Origin: RYN-230 sp963834705
GTDB taxonomy: Bacteria; Actinomycetota; Actinomycetes; Streptosporangiales; Streptosporangiaceae
Length of the DNA stretch: 64,000 nucleotides
Assembly (NCBI GenBank): GCA_963834705.1
Contig: CAWICV010000013.1
Span: 310,001 to 374,000 of the forward strand
Reading direction: 5' to 3'
Below, piece by piece: positions 55,263 to 64,000 of this stretch. The first letter of the stretch is position 1, and each line of letters starts with the position of its first letter. Below the pieces are notes generated by a model. The model was not told where the DNA came from and made no database searches. It saw nothing but the letters and a program-made list of their open reading frames with translations. Both the position numbers and the translations under genes were made by a program.

Positions 55263-56431
55263 CAACCGCGACAACGCAGCGCAGTGTGCCCAAGCCGGTC
55301 TTCACCGACGCGGAAGCCGGGGCCAAGGTATTCCCGGACTCGGACTCGCGCCGGTTCAACTACTACAACCCGGCCAAGCGCAAGCAGACGCACTACGAGG
55401 ACGTGACCGTCGAGGTGCAGCCGGATCCGCGGCACTACCTCAGCCAGGGCTGGCTGTACGGTTTCTCCGACGGCCGGGGTGGGTACCCGCTTGACTGGAC
55501 GGTCCTCAAGGCATGGGGATCGGACCGCCCCGAGCCGGAGCGGTACCCGGGCTCCGGCGGCAAGGGGTATGACTGGCCCGCGCTCGGCTGGCATGAATTC
55601 CGCGACCCGAACGAGGAATGGGAGCTCACCCTCTACCGGTACAACGCCAACGTCGTGCGCCAGCTCAACCAGAACATCGACGCAGCGAAGCACACGAAGG
55701 CGTTTGACCAGTGGAACTCCAGCTGGGTGCGGTTCGTCGAGCGGAACGTCGGCGCCTGGATGCATGTCAACCACGGGCTTGGCCTGTACCTGTACGCCAA
55801 CGCCAACCGGCGCGCGCCGACCAACATGCACAACAACGCGATCTCGGTGAACAGCATGCACCGGATCCGGGCCGCCCAGGACCTGGCGCTGTACAACCTC
55901 ACGCTCAGCGAGGAGATCGACGGCTTCGACGGCAGCGCGCACATCGAGACCTGGAACCAGGACGAGTCCTGGCAAGGGGTACGGGAACTGGCCGAGGCGC
56001 TGACCGGGATCAACGACTGGTGCGAGGCCATCTTCGCGGCCAACGTCGTGTTCGAGCCGCTGGTCGGCGAGCCGTTCCGGAGCAGCCTGGTGCAGCACGC
56101 CGCGCCACGCAACGGCGACTTCGTCACACCGACCCTGGTCGGCGCGGAGGAGTTCGACTTCTCCGAGCGGGACCTCCGCTACACCATCCCCATGTTCCAG
56201 CTGCTGAGCAATGACCGTGAATTCGGCGACCAGAACGTGCGGATCATGCAGCAGTGGCTGTCCGACTGGACGCCGCGCGCGATCACCGCCATGCGCAAGC
56301 TGCAGCCCCTGTGGTCGCAGCCGGAGGCCAAGCCGCCGCGGTTCGAGGACGCCCTCGATGCGGCCAAGGCCCGGTTCAGCGGAATCCTGGAAGATCTCGG
56401 CCTGGACACCCCGAAGGAGCTGGCGCAGTGA
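55259..56431 (+). CDS. prmC: Diiron monooxygenase small (beta) subunit
   Basis: A 390-residue structural subunit of the hydroxylase. It is ferritin-fold related to PrmA but lacks the complete EX2H set, as expected. Conserved segments include RFNYYNPAKRKQTHYEDVTVE, VRFVERNVGAWMHVNHGLGLY and WLSDWTPRAITAMRKLQPLWS. The start overlaps prmB by 4 bases (ATGA) and the stop overlaps prmD by 4 bases (GTGA), so subunits are made in linked amounts. Confidence 0.93.
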   Translation: MTTATTQRSVPKPVFTDAEAGAKVFPDSDSRRFNYYNPAKRKQTHYEDVTVEVQPDPRHYLSQGWLYGFSDGRGGYPLDWTVLKAWGSDRPEPERYPGSGGKGYDWPALGWHEFRDPNEEWELTLYRYNANVVRQLNQNIDAAKHTKAFDQWNSSWVRFVERNVGAWMHVNHGLGLYLYANANRRAPTNMHNNAISVNSMHRIRAAQDLALYNLTLSEEIDGFDGSAHIETWNQDESWQGVRELAEALTGINDWCEAIFAANVVFEPLVGEPFRSSLVQHAAPRNGDFVTPTLVGAEEFDFSERDLRYTIPMFQLLSNDREFGDQNVRIMQQWLSDWTPRAITAMRKLQPLWSQPEAKPPRFEDALDAAKARFSGILEDLGLDTPKELAQ

Positions 56432-56799
56432 CCACGTTCAAGACCGCGGAAAGCCCGTTCAAGTCCGACAACACCGCGTCCAACAAGTGCGGCTTCACGC
56501 TGATGAACAACCAGGTCGGCGTGGTGCTCGCGGAGTACATGGCCAGCAAGCCGAACGTGACGGTGACCTACCTGCCGTCCATGATCCGGGTCAACGCGAC
56601 CGGCCGGATGGACGTCGTCTACGACGAGGTGTCCGAGGCGCTCGGCGAGGAGCCCGGCTTCTTCGACGCGGCCGAGTTCGAGGAGAGCATGTCCACCCAC
56701 TACGGCCGGATGATCCATGAGGACGACCGGACCATCATGTTCGCCAACCCGGAGGACGCGGCCGAATACATCGGCTTCGACCTGGTGGCGTCGAAGTAG
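56428..56799 (+). CDS. prmD: Monooxygenase coupling/regulatory protein (MmoB-like)
   Basis: A 123-residue effector protein without cofactor that binds the hydroxylase and gates oxygen reaction and electron use. NKCGFTLMNNQVGVVLAEYM and YLPSMIRVNATGRMDVVYDEV are typical of the MmoB/DmpM family. It starts at GTG 56428 within the stop of prmC. It completes the four-component set alpha, reductase, beta, coupling in the same order as prmABCD/mimABCD. A weak hairpin (GCCGGA/TCCGGC, 56805-56825) follows. Confidence 0.92.
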   Translation: MTTFKTAESPFKSDNTASNKCGFTLMNNQVGVVLAEYMASKPNVTVTYLPSMIRVNATGRMDVVYDEVSEALGEEPGFFDAAEFEESMSTHYGRMIHEDDRTIMFANPEDAAEYIGFDLVASK

Positions 56800-56858
56800 C
56801 CCCTGCCGGAAGCACTCGATCCGGCCCCCATCCAGCATCCGTCCATTCAGGAGACATC

Positions 56859-57926
56859 GTGTACGAGAAGAATGGCGAGAAGTATTTCGTGGTGGATAGC
56901 CACATGCATTACTGGAACGCTGCTCCCGACAACTGGGTGCCCGGTGCCGAGCAGTACGCCAAAGGCTGGATCGAGTGCTTCCACGCGTACCAGAGCCTCG
57001 GGCCGCCCGAGACGCACTGGCCGATCGAGCACTTCCAGAGGTACTCCGAGGACGACCTGATGAAGGACGTCTTCGAGGACGGCCACGTGGACGTGGCCAT
57101 CTTCCAGCCCACCGACCTGAAGGAGTGGTACAAGGAGGGCTTCAACACCACCAAGCGCAACAACGAGATGGGCCGCAAGCACCCCGGGAAGTTCATCTAC
57201 AACACGAACTTCGATCCCCGGAACGGCGACGAGGGCCTGGAAGAGCTCAGGCGCAACGTGGCGGAGTACGGCGCCAAGGGCGTGAAGCTGTACACCGCCG
57301 AGTGGAACAACGGCTCGCGCGGGTACAAGCTCAGCGACCCCGGGGCGTACCGCTTCCTGGAGGCCGCGCAGAACCTCGGCGTCAGGAACATCCACGTACA
57401 CAAGGGCCCGACGATCTGGCCGCTGGACAAGGACGCCTTCGACGTGGCCGATGTGGACCACGCGGCCACCGACTTCCCGGAGCTCAACTTCATCATCGAG
57501 CACGTCGGGCTGCCGCGGATCGAGGACTTCTGCTACATGGCCACCCAGGAGCCCAATGTCTATGCTGGCCTGTCCGTGGTCATAGGGGCCCACCTGTACG
57601 CCCGGCCGCACTTCTTCAACAAGGTCATGGGCGAGCTGCTGTTCTGGGTCGGCGAGGACAAGATGACCTTCGGCAGCGACTACGCCATCTGGGAGCCGAA
57701 GTGGCAGGTCGAAGGCTTCGTGGACTGGGAGATGCCGGACCTTCCGGAGTTCGCTGACTATCCTCGGCTGAACACCGACGGCAAGAAGAAGATCCTCGGC
57801 CTGAACGCGGCCAAGCTGTACGACATCGACGTGCCGGCCGAGTACCAGCTCAAGGACGGCGGCGCACCCGCCGCCCAGGAGGACGCGCAACTGGTCAACG
57901 ACGCGCACGCGGCCTCGGGAGCATGA
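56859..57926 (+). CDS. Amidohydrolase (ACMSD-like, metal-dependent)
   Basis: A 355-residue TIM-barrel amidohydrolase. H15-x-H17 (DSHMHYW), HVHKGP, EHVGLP and FGSDYAIW supply the metal ligands and catalytic Asp of the aminocarboxymuconate-semialdehyde decarboxylase branch. The same gene follows prmD in known propane monooxygenase clusters. GTG 56859 follows AGGAG. Its role in alkane or ketone use is not established; proposals include hydrolysis or decarboxylation of a carbon intermediate. It overlaps the next gene by 4 bases (ATGA). Confidence 0.9.
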   Translation: MYEKNGEKYFVVDSHMHYWNAAPDNWVPGAEQYAKGWIECFHAYQSLGPPETHWPIEHFQRYSEDDLMKDVFEDGHVDVAIFQPTDLKEWYKEGFNTTKRNNEMGRKHPGKFIYNTNFDPRNGDEGLEELRRNVAEYGAKGVKLYTAEWNNGSRGYKLSDPGAYRFLEAAQNLGVRNIHVHKGPTIWPLDKDAFDVADVDHAATDFPELNFIIEHVGLPRIEDFCYMATQEPNVYAGLSVVIGAHLYARPHFFNKVMGELLFWVGEDKMTFGSDYAIWEPKWQVEGFVDWEMPDLPEFADYPRLNTDGKKKILGLNAAKLYDIDVPAEYQLKDGGAPAAQEDAQLVNDAHAASGA

Positions 57927-58669
57927 CCGCTCCAGCCACCAGCCGGGCACCCGCACCGTCTCCCGCGCGACTCCTGGCCGCGCTGGAGACGGTGCGCGAC
58001 CCGGAACTGGACGAGCCGATCACCGCGCTCGGCTTCGTCGCCTCGGCCACCGTGTCGGCGGCCGGGTACGCCCAGGTCCGGCTCCGGCTGCCGACGTATT
58101 TCTGCGCGCCCAACTTCGCCTACCTGATGGTGGCAGACGCCTACGACGCGGTGACCGCGCTGCCCGGGGTACGCCGCGCGGAGGTGGTCCTGGAGGAGCA
58201 CTTCGCGTCGGACGCGATCAACGGGGGGGTGGCGGCGCAGGCGGGGTTCGCCAAGTCGTTCGACGGGGAGGCGGTCGGCGAGCTGCACCAGTTGCGCGCC
58301 GACTTCTTGCGCAAGGCGGTCATGGCCGGCACAGACCAGGTGTGCCGGCCTCTTGCTGCCGCCGGTACCAGCCCGGACCGGCTTCGCACGCTGACCCTCG
58401 GCGAGCTGCCGCCATCCGCGCCGCTGGACCGGCTGCGGCAGCGCCGCGCCGAGCTCGGGCTGCCCGCCGGGGACGACGCCGCACTGCTCATCGACCCGGC
58501 CACCGGCGGCCCGGTGCCCGCCGACGCGGTGCCGCTGCACCTGCGCAAAGCCCGGATCACCCGGGTCAGCTTCGATGCGAACGGCGGCATCTGCCGCGGC
58601 ATGCTGCGGCACCGCTATGACTCTCCCGCAGTGTTGCCACGACCGGAAGGCGAGGAGGAACAGCAGTGA
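57923..58669 (+). CDS. MIP18/DUF59 (PaaD-like) domain protein of the monooxygenase operon
   Basis: A 248-residue protein whose first 110 residues are a MIP18-family domain (ALETVRDPELDEPITALGFV), the fold of PaaD/SufT proteins linked to iron-sulfur or metal maturation. The remaining part is helical with two Cys (QVCRPL and GGICRGML). It overlaps the amidohydrolase by 4 bases and the dehydrogenase by 4, so it is firmly in the operon. A role in loading the iron of PrmA or the cluster of PrmB is inference; family members also act in ring-oxygenase assembly. Confidence 0.85.
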   Translation: MTAPATSRAPAPSPARLLAALETVRDPELDEPITALGFVASATVSAAGYAQVRLRLPTYFCAPNFAYLMVADAYDAVTALPGVRRAEVVLEEHFASDAINGGVAAQAGFAKSFDGEAVGELHQLRADFLRKAVMAGTDQVCRPLAAAGTSPDRLRTLTLGELPPSAPLDRLRQRRAELGLPAGDDAALLIDPATGGPVPADAVPLHLRKARITRVSFDANGGICRGMLRHRYDSPAVLPRPEGEEEQQ

Positions 58670-59692
58670 AGGCTGTCCGCTTGCACGAGTTTCACGCCCA
58701 GCCGCAGATCGACGACGTCCCCGACCCGGTGATCAGCGGCCCGCTGGACGTCATCGTCAAGATCGGCGGGGCCGGGGTCTGCCGCACCGACCTGCACATC
58801 ATCGAGGGCCAGTGGGACGAGCGGATGCACACCCCGCTGCCCTACATCCTCGGCCACGAGAACGCGGGCTGGGTGCACCAGGTCGGCTCGGCGGTGACCA
58901 ACGTCGCGGTCGGCGACACCGTCATCCTGCACCCCACGCCGACCTGCGGGCTGTGCCGGGCCTGCCGGGCCGGCGACGACATGCACTGCGTGAACAGCGA
59001 GTTCCCCGGCCTGTCCCGGGACGGCGGGATGGCCGAGTACCTGCTCACCTCGGCCCGGGCCTGCGTCAAGCTGGACCCGTCGACCCAGCCCCAGGACGTG
59101 GCCGCGCTGGCCGACGCCGGGATCACCGCCTACCACGCGGTGCGCAAGGCCATCCCGCTGCTCTACCCCGGCACGACCTGTGTGGTGATCGGCGCGGGCG
59201 GGCTCGGCCACATCGGCATCCAGTGCCTGGCCGCGCTGACCGCCACCCGGATCATCGTGGTGGACCGCAACCCGGACGCGCTCAAGCTGGCCGAGCAACT
59301 CGGCGCGCGGCACACCGTGGTGGCCGACGGCGGCCAGGTGGCCGCGGTGCAGGAACTGACCGGCGGGGCCGGCGCCGAGGTCGTGCTGGACTTCGTGGCC
59401 GAGCAGGGCGCCGAGATGGACGGCTGGAACATGACCCGGCCGGCCGGCTGCATACTTCGTCATCGGCTACGGCGGCACGCTGACCATCCCGACGCTGGAC
59501 ATCATCTCCACCGAGCGGAACATCATCGGCAACATCGTCGGCACCTACAACGACCTGGCCGAGCTGATGGACCTGGCCCAGGCGGGCAAGGTCACCCTGC
59601 ACACCAGGACCTACCCACTCGACGGTGCGGTGGAAGCGTTCGCCGACCTTGACGCGGGCCGGGTCCGCGGCCGCGCCATCCTCGTTCCCTGA
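58666..59692 (+). pseudogene. Zinc-dependent alcohol dehydrogenase with a single-base frameshift
   Basis: An alcohol dehydrogenase of the MDR family expected to oxidise the alcohol formed by the monooxygenase, for example 2-propanol. Catalytic zinc ligands C39 and H64-E65 and structural zinc C94, C97, C100 and C108 are present, as is GAGGLGHIGI for NAD. After codon 262 (TGC 59449-59451) one extra base, best placed at 59452, shifts the frame; reading from TAC 59453 restores the normal C-terminus (YFVIGYGGTLTIP to GRAILVP) ending at 59692. The unshifted frame runs on to 59652 with an abnormal His/Arg-rich tail. Either a sequence error or recent inactivation. Confidence 0.85.
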
Positions 59693-59739
59693 CCACGCGA
59701 CCGCACACTGTATACCTCAAGCGGGCGGAGGAGGCCCTG

Positions 59740-61431
<1,692 letters not shown>

Positions 61432-61443
61432 GGCAGCCCGCCC

Positions 61444-62730
61444 ATGGCGGCCGACCCGGCGCTCCGCCTGCCCGCCAGGCCGCCCGCCGCGGGCGCGCAC
61501 ACGCTCCAGTGGCTGCGCTCGCGCGGGCGGCTGCGCGGCGTGGCGGCGCTGCTCGGGCCGGCCTTCGTGGCCTCGGTCGCCTACATCGACCCGGGTAACT
61601 TCGCCACCAACTTCACCGCGGGCGCGCGTTTCGGCTACGCGCTGGCCTGGGTCATCGTGGCCGCCAACCTGATGGCCATGCTGGTCCAGTACCTGTCGGC
61701 CAAGGTGGGCGTGGCCACCGGTCACGATCTGCCCGAACTGTGCCGGGTGCTGCTGCCGGCGTCGGTGTCCCGCGGGCTGTGGGTGCAGGCCGAGCTGATC
61801 GCGATGGCCACCGACCTGGCCGAGTTCGTCGGCGCGGCGCTCGGCCTCAACCTGCTGTTCCACGTGCCACTGCGCGCCGCCGCGCCGCTGACCGCGGTAG
61901 TGGCGTTCGGCATCCTGGGTATGCAGCAGCGTGGCTACCGCCGGTTCGAGCTGGCCATCGCCGGCCTGCTCGGGGTGGTCTTCCTCGGGTTCGCCTACGA
62001 TCTCGTCGCGGTCAACGTGGCCCCGGCCGCGCTGGCCCGCGGCCTGGTGCCCGGCTTCGCCGGGCCGGGCGGCCCGCTGCTGGTGGCCGGCATCATCGGG
62101 GCCACGGTCATGCCGCACGTCATCTACCTGCACTCGGCGTTGACCAAGGGCCGGGTGGCCTGCCGCGACGACGCCGAGCGCCGCCAGCTGCTCCGCTTCC
62201 AGCGGCTCGATGTGATCATCGCGCTCGGCGCGGCCGGGGTGATCAACCTGGCCATGCTGGTGGTCGCGGCCGCGATGGCCAGCCAGGCCGGCGGCCTGCA
62301 CCTGGACTCGCTGACCGCGGCGCATGCCGGGCTGGGCCGGCTGGTCGGCGGCGGGGCGGCGCTCGCGTTCGCCGCCGCGCTGCTCGCGTCGGGGCTGTCA
62401 TCATCCAGCGTGGGCACCTACGCCGGCCAGGTGGTCATGCAGGGCTTCATCGGCCGGCGCATCCCGGTGTTCCTGCGCCGCGCGCTGACCATGCTGCCCG
62501 CCCTGCTCGTCCTGGAGCTCGGCCTGCCCACCACCGGCAGCCTGGTCATCTCCCAGGTCGTGCTGGCGTTCGGCATCCCGTTCGCGCTGGTCCCGCTGGT
62601 CCTGCTGACCCGCCGGGCGGACGTGATGGGCCCGCTGGTCAACCGGCGGCTGACCACGGCGGTGGCGGGCCTGGTCACGGTGGGCATCGTGGCCCTGAAC
62701 GGGTTCCTGCTCTACGCCACGTTCCGCTGA
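61444..62730 (+). CDS. mntH: NRAMP-family Mn2+/Fe2+ transporter
   Basis: A 428-residue proton-coupled divalent-metal importer with about eleven helices. The first metal-binding helix contains the signature YIDPGNFATN and the sixth contains the MPHVIYLHSAL segment; both carry the Asp, Asn and Met used in metal coordination. It starts 12 bases after the chaperonin stop and in the same direction, so it may be read as part of the monooxygenase transcript and provide iron or manganese. The housekeeping MntH role is equally possible. Confidence 0.92.
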   Translation: MAADPALRLPARPPAAGAHTLQWLRSRGRLRGVAALLGPAFVASVAYIDPGNFATNFTAGARFGYALAWVIVAANLMAMLVQYLSAKVGVATGHDLPELCRVLLPASVSRGLWVQAELIAMATDLAEFVGAALGLNLLFHVPLRAAAPLTAVVAFGILGMQQRGYRRFELAIAGLLGVVFLGFAYDLVAVNVAPAALARGLVPGFAGPGGPLLVAGIIGATVMPHVIYLHSALTKGRVACRDDAERRQLLRFQRLDVIIALGAAGVINLAMLVVAAAMASQAGGLHLDSLTAAHAGLGRLVGGGAALAFAAALLASGLSSSSVGTYAGQVVMQGFIGRRIPVFLRRALTMLPALLVLELGLPTTGSLVISQVVLAFGIPFALVPLVLLTRRADVMGPLVNRRLTTAVAGLVTVGIVALNGFLLYATFR

Positions 62731-62748
62731 ACCGGTACGCTCACCGGC

Positions 62749-63210
62749 ATGGTGACCGAGCCGCCGCCCGAGCAGGACTGGGCGATGATGACGGCCGCGC
62801 TGGAGCAGGCGCGGGCCAGCCTGGCCGCGGGCGGGGTCCCGGTCGGCGCGGTGCTGGCGGCCGGCCAGGAGATCGTCGCGGCCGGTTACAACGAGCGGGT
62901 GCAGCGCGGCGACCCGGTCGCCCACGGTGAGATCGCCTGCCTGCGCAACGCCGGACGGCAGTCCTCCTACCAGGCCATGACGCTGTACACCACGCTGTCC
63001 CCGTGCCCGATGTGCACCGGGGCCATCCTGCTGTTCCAGATTCCCCGGGTGGTCGTGGGGGAGGCCGAGACATTCGGCGGTGACCTGGACTTCCTGGCCG
63101 CCCAGGGGGTTTCGGTGACGCTGCTGGACGACGAGCGCTGCATGGCCGTGATGCGCGAGTTCCAGCTGCGTTACCCGGCCGTGTGGAGCGAGGACATCGG
63201 CGGCCGGTAG
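62749..63210 (+). CDS. Cytosine deaminase of the yeast Fcy1 type
   Basis: A 153-residue zinc deaminase. H59-G-E61 and PC86PMC89 bind zinc and catalyse, corresponding to H62, E64, C91 and C94 of yeast cytosine deaminase. TLYTTLSPCPMCTGAIL, IPRVVVGE, VTLLDDERC and the end WSEDIGG are very close to the yeast protein, rather than to bacterial CodA (an amidohydrolase) or TadA. It could salvage cytosine to uracil. It lies 18 bases after the transporter gene. The exact substrate (cytosine or other nucleobases) is inferred from family likeness. Confidence 0.85.
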   Translation: MVTEPPPEQDWAMMTAALEQARASLAAGGVPVGAVLAAGQEIVAAGYNERVQRGDPVAHGEIACLRNAGRQSSYQAMTLYTTLSPCPMCTGAILLFQIPRVVVGEAETFGGDLDFLAAQGVSVTLLDDERCMAVMREFQLRYPAVWSEDIGGR

Positions 63211-63239
63211 GACGGCGGCACGGGCGGGTGCGGTCTCGT

Positions 63240-64000
63240 TCAGCGGCCGAAGTCGACGGCGGTGGTGTTAGCCCCGCTGATCACGACGGTGACCAGGCCG
63301 TCCGGGCCCGGCGTGAACCGGCCGGACAGCACGGCGGCCAGCGCCGCGCAGCCACCCGGCTCGGCGGCCAGCCGGAGCCGGTCCCAGAGCAGTTCCTGCG
63401 CGCTGCCGATGTCTGCGTCGCTGACCAGCACCATCTCGCGGACCGCGGTGCGGAGCACGGCGAAGGTCCGCTCGCCGACCCGCCGCGGGGCCAGCGAGTC
63501 CACTGCCACGCTGCCTACCTCGGCGTCCACCGGGGCGCCGGCGGCCAGCGCCTGGGTCAGCGTCGGCGCGCCGGCCGGCTCCACCCCGATGATGGCGGCC
63601 TGGCCCGCGTAACCCGCGCAGATCCCGGCCAGCAGCCCGCCGCCGCCCACGCTGGCCAGCACGGCCGTGCTCTCCGGCAGCTGCTCACGCAGCTCGATGG
63701 CCAGCGAGCCGGCCCCGAGAATGGTCTCTTCCTGATCGAACGCCGGCACCTGGAGTGCGCCGGACGCGGCCGCCCAGTCCTCGCTGGCCGCCCGGGCCTC
63801 GTGGTAGCTGGCCCCGGTGACGACCAGGTCGGCGCCGTAGCTGCGGATCCGGCTGATCTTGGCCGGCGAGGAGACTTCCGGGACGAAGACCTTGGCCGGC
63901 ACCCCGACGGCCCGGGCCGCGTAGGCCACCGCCGCGCCGTGGTTGCCGCCGGACGCCGCCACCACCCCGGCCGGCGGGATCGTGCGCAGCAGCAGGTTGG
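63240..64000 (-). CDS. PLP-dependent serine/threonine dehydratase, N-terminus outside window
   Basis: About 254 codons of a tryptophan-synthase-beta-type (fold II) PLP enzyme. ASGGNHG binds the cofactor phosphate or substrate, and SVGGGGLLAG is the glycine loop for phosphate; the catalytic lysine segment lies beyond the right edge. There is no ACT domain at the C-terminus, so it is of the catabolic or serine racemase-like type. The gene converges on the cytosine deaminase gene with 29 bases between the stops. Threonine/serine ammonia-lyase is the most likely annotation. Confidence 0.87.
   Translation of the reverse strand, partial: NLLLRTIPPAGVVAASGGNHGAAVAYAARAVGVPAKVFVPEVSSPAKISRIRSYGADLVVTGASYHEARAASEDWAAASGALQVPAFDQEETILGAGSLAIELREQLPESTAVLASVGGGGLLAGICAGYAGQAAIIGVEPAGAPTLTQALAAGAPVDAEVGSVAVDSLAPRRVGERTFAVLRTAVREMVLVSDADIGSAQELLWDRLRLAAEPGGCAALAAVLSGRFTPGPDGLVTVVISGANTTAVDFGR

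Noticed and set aside
58666..59652. Alcohol dehydrogenase read as an intact 328-residue protein
   Set aside because: The last 66 residues are His/Arg-rich and unlike any dehydrogenase, whereas a one-base shift restores the family C-terminus to 59692.

Overview
The window is high-GC DNA from an actinobacterium. The evidence is a WhiB protein, a DUF397/XRE/anti-sigma-ATPase set, a SigB/F-family sigma factor, a PIG-L deacetylase of the mycothiol type, frequent GTG starts, and a Prm/Mim-type diiron monooxygenase cluster known from mycobacteria, rhodococci and gordonias. Gene content looks like a soil, spore-former-type actinomycete, but I cannot name a genus. No tRNA, rRNA, CRISPR array or intact mobile element was seen. 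Both ends cut genes: a penicillin-binding protein on the left and a PLP-dependent dehydratase on the right.

Region by region: 1-9.3 kb holds the PBP, a PIG-L deacetylase, a secreted GH3 beta-glucosidase, a ClC channel and a LigD-type phosphoesterase-polymerase without a ligase domain. 9.3-12.7 kb is a leftward unit of a GT4 glycosyltransferase, a GH15 glucosidase and a STAS protein. 13.1-18.5 kb is regulatory: MarR, a sigma factor, WhiB, and an overlapping operon of receiver-PP2C phosphatase, histidine kinase and receiver. 18.5-22.8 kb is a leftward run of CDF transporter, DUF3040, AI-2E, UPF0104 and a second STAS protein. 22.9-29.7 kb carries tex, an EAL-domain remnant, hmgA coupled to a GntR gene, a SulP transporter and an IS-like relic. 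30-37.8 kb looks like an undescribed amine-catabolism locus (FAD/folate oxidase, choline-kinase-like phosphotransferase, permease, GntR, metallophosphoesterase, beta-lactamase-fold hydrolase). 37.9-40 kb is the ATPase/DUF397/XRE triad. 40.2-46.6 kb is glgX-treY-treZ, the glycogen-to-trehalose route. 46.7-50 kb has a dienelactone hydrolase, two TetR genes and an epoxide hydrolase with a well-defined promoter-operator.

50.1-61.4 kb is the most distinctive part: a GAF-Fis regulator, a divergent 82-residue ORF, the four monooxygenase genes in the order large subunit, reductase, small subunit, coupling protein, then a metal-dependent amidohydrolase, a MIP18-domain protein, a frameshifted zinc alcohol dehydrogenase and a dedicated GroEL paralogue. 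Two near-identical palindromes, one upstream of the regulator and one upstream of prmA, are likely regulator sites. The set would hydroxylate a small alkane, ketone or phenol, oxidise the product, and fold the oxygenase. The end of the window has an NRAMP transporter, a yeast-type cytosine deaminase and the truncated dehydratase.

A recurring oddity is that short tandem duplications lie on or beside the stop codons of several genes, often at convergent junctions where CTAG supplies stops on both strands.
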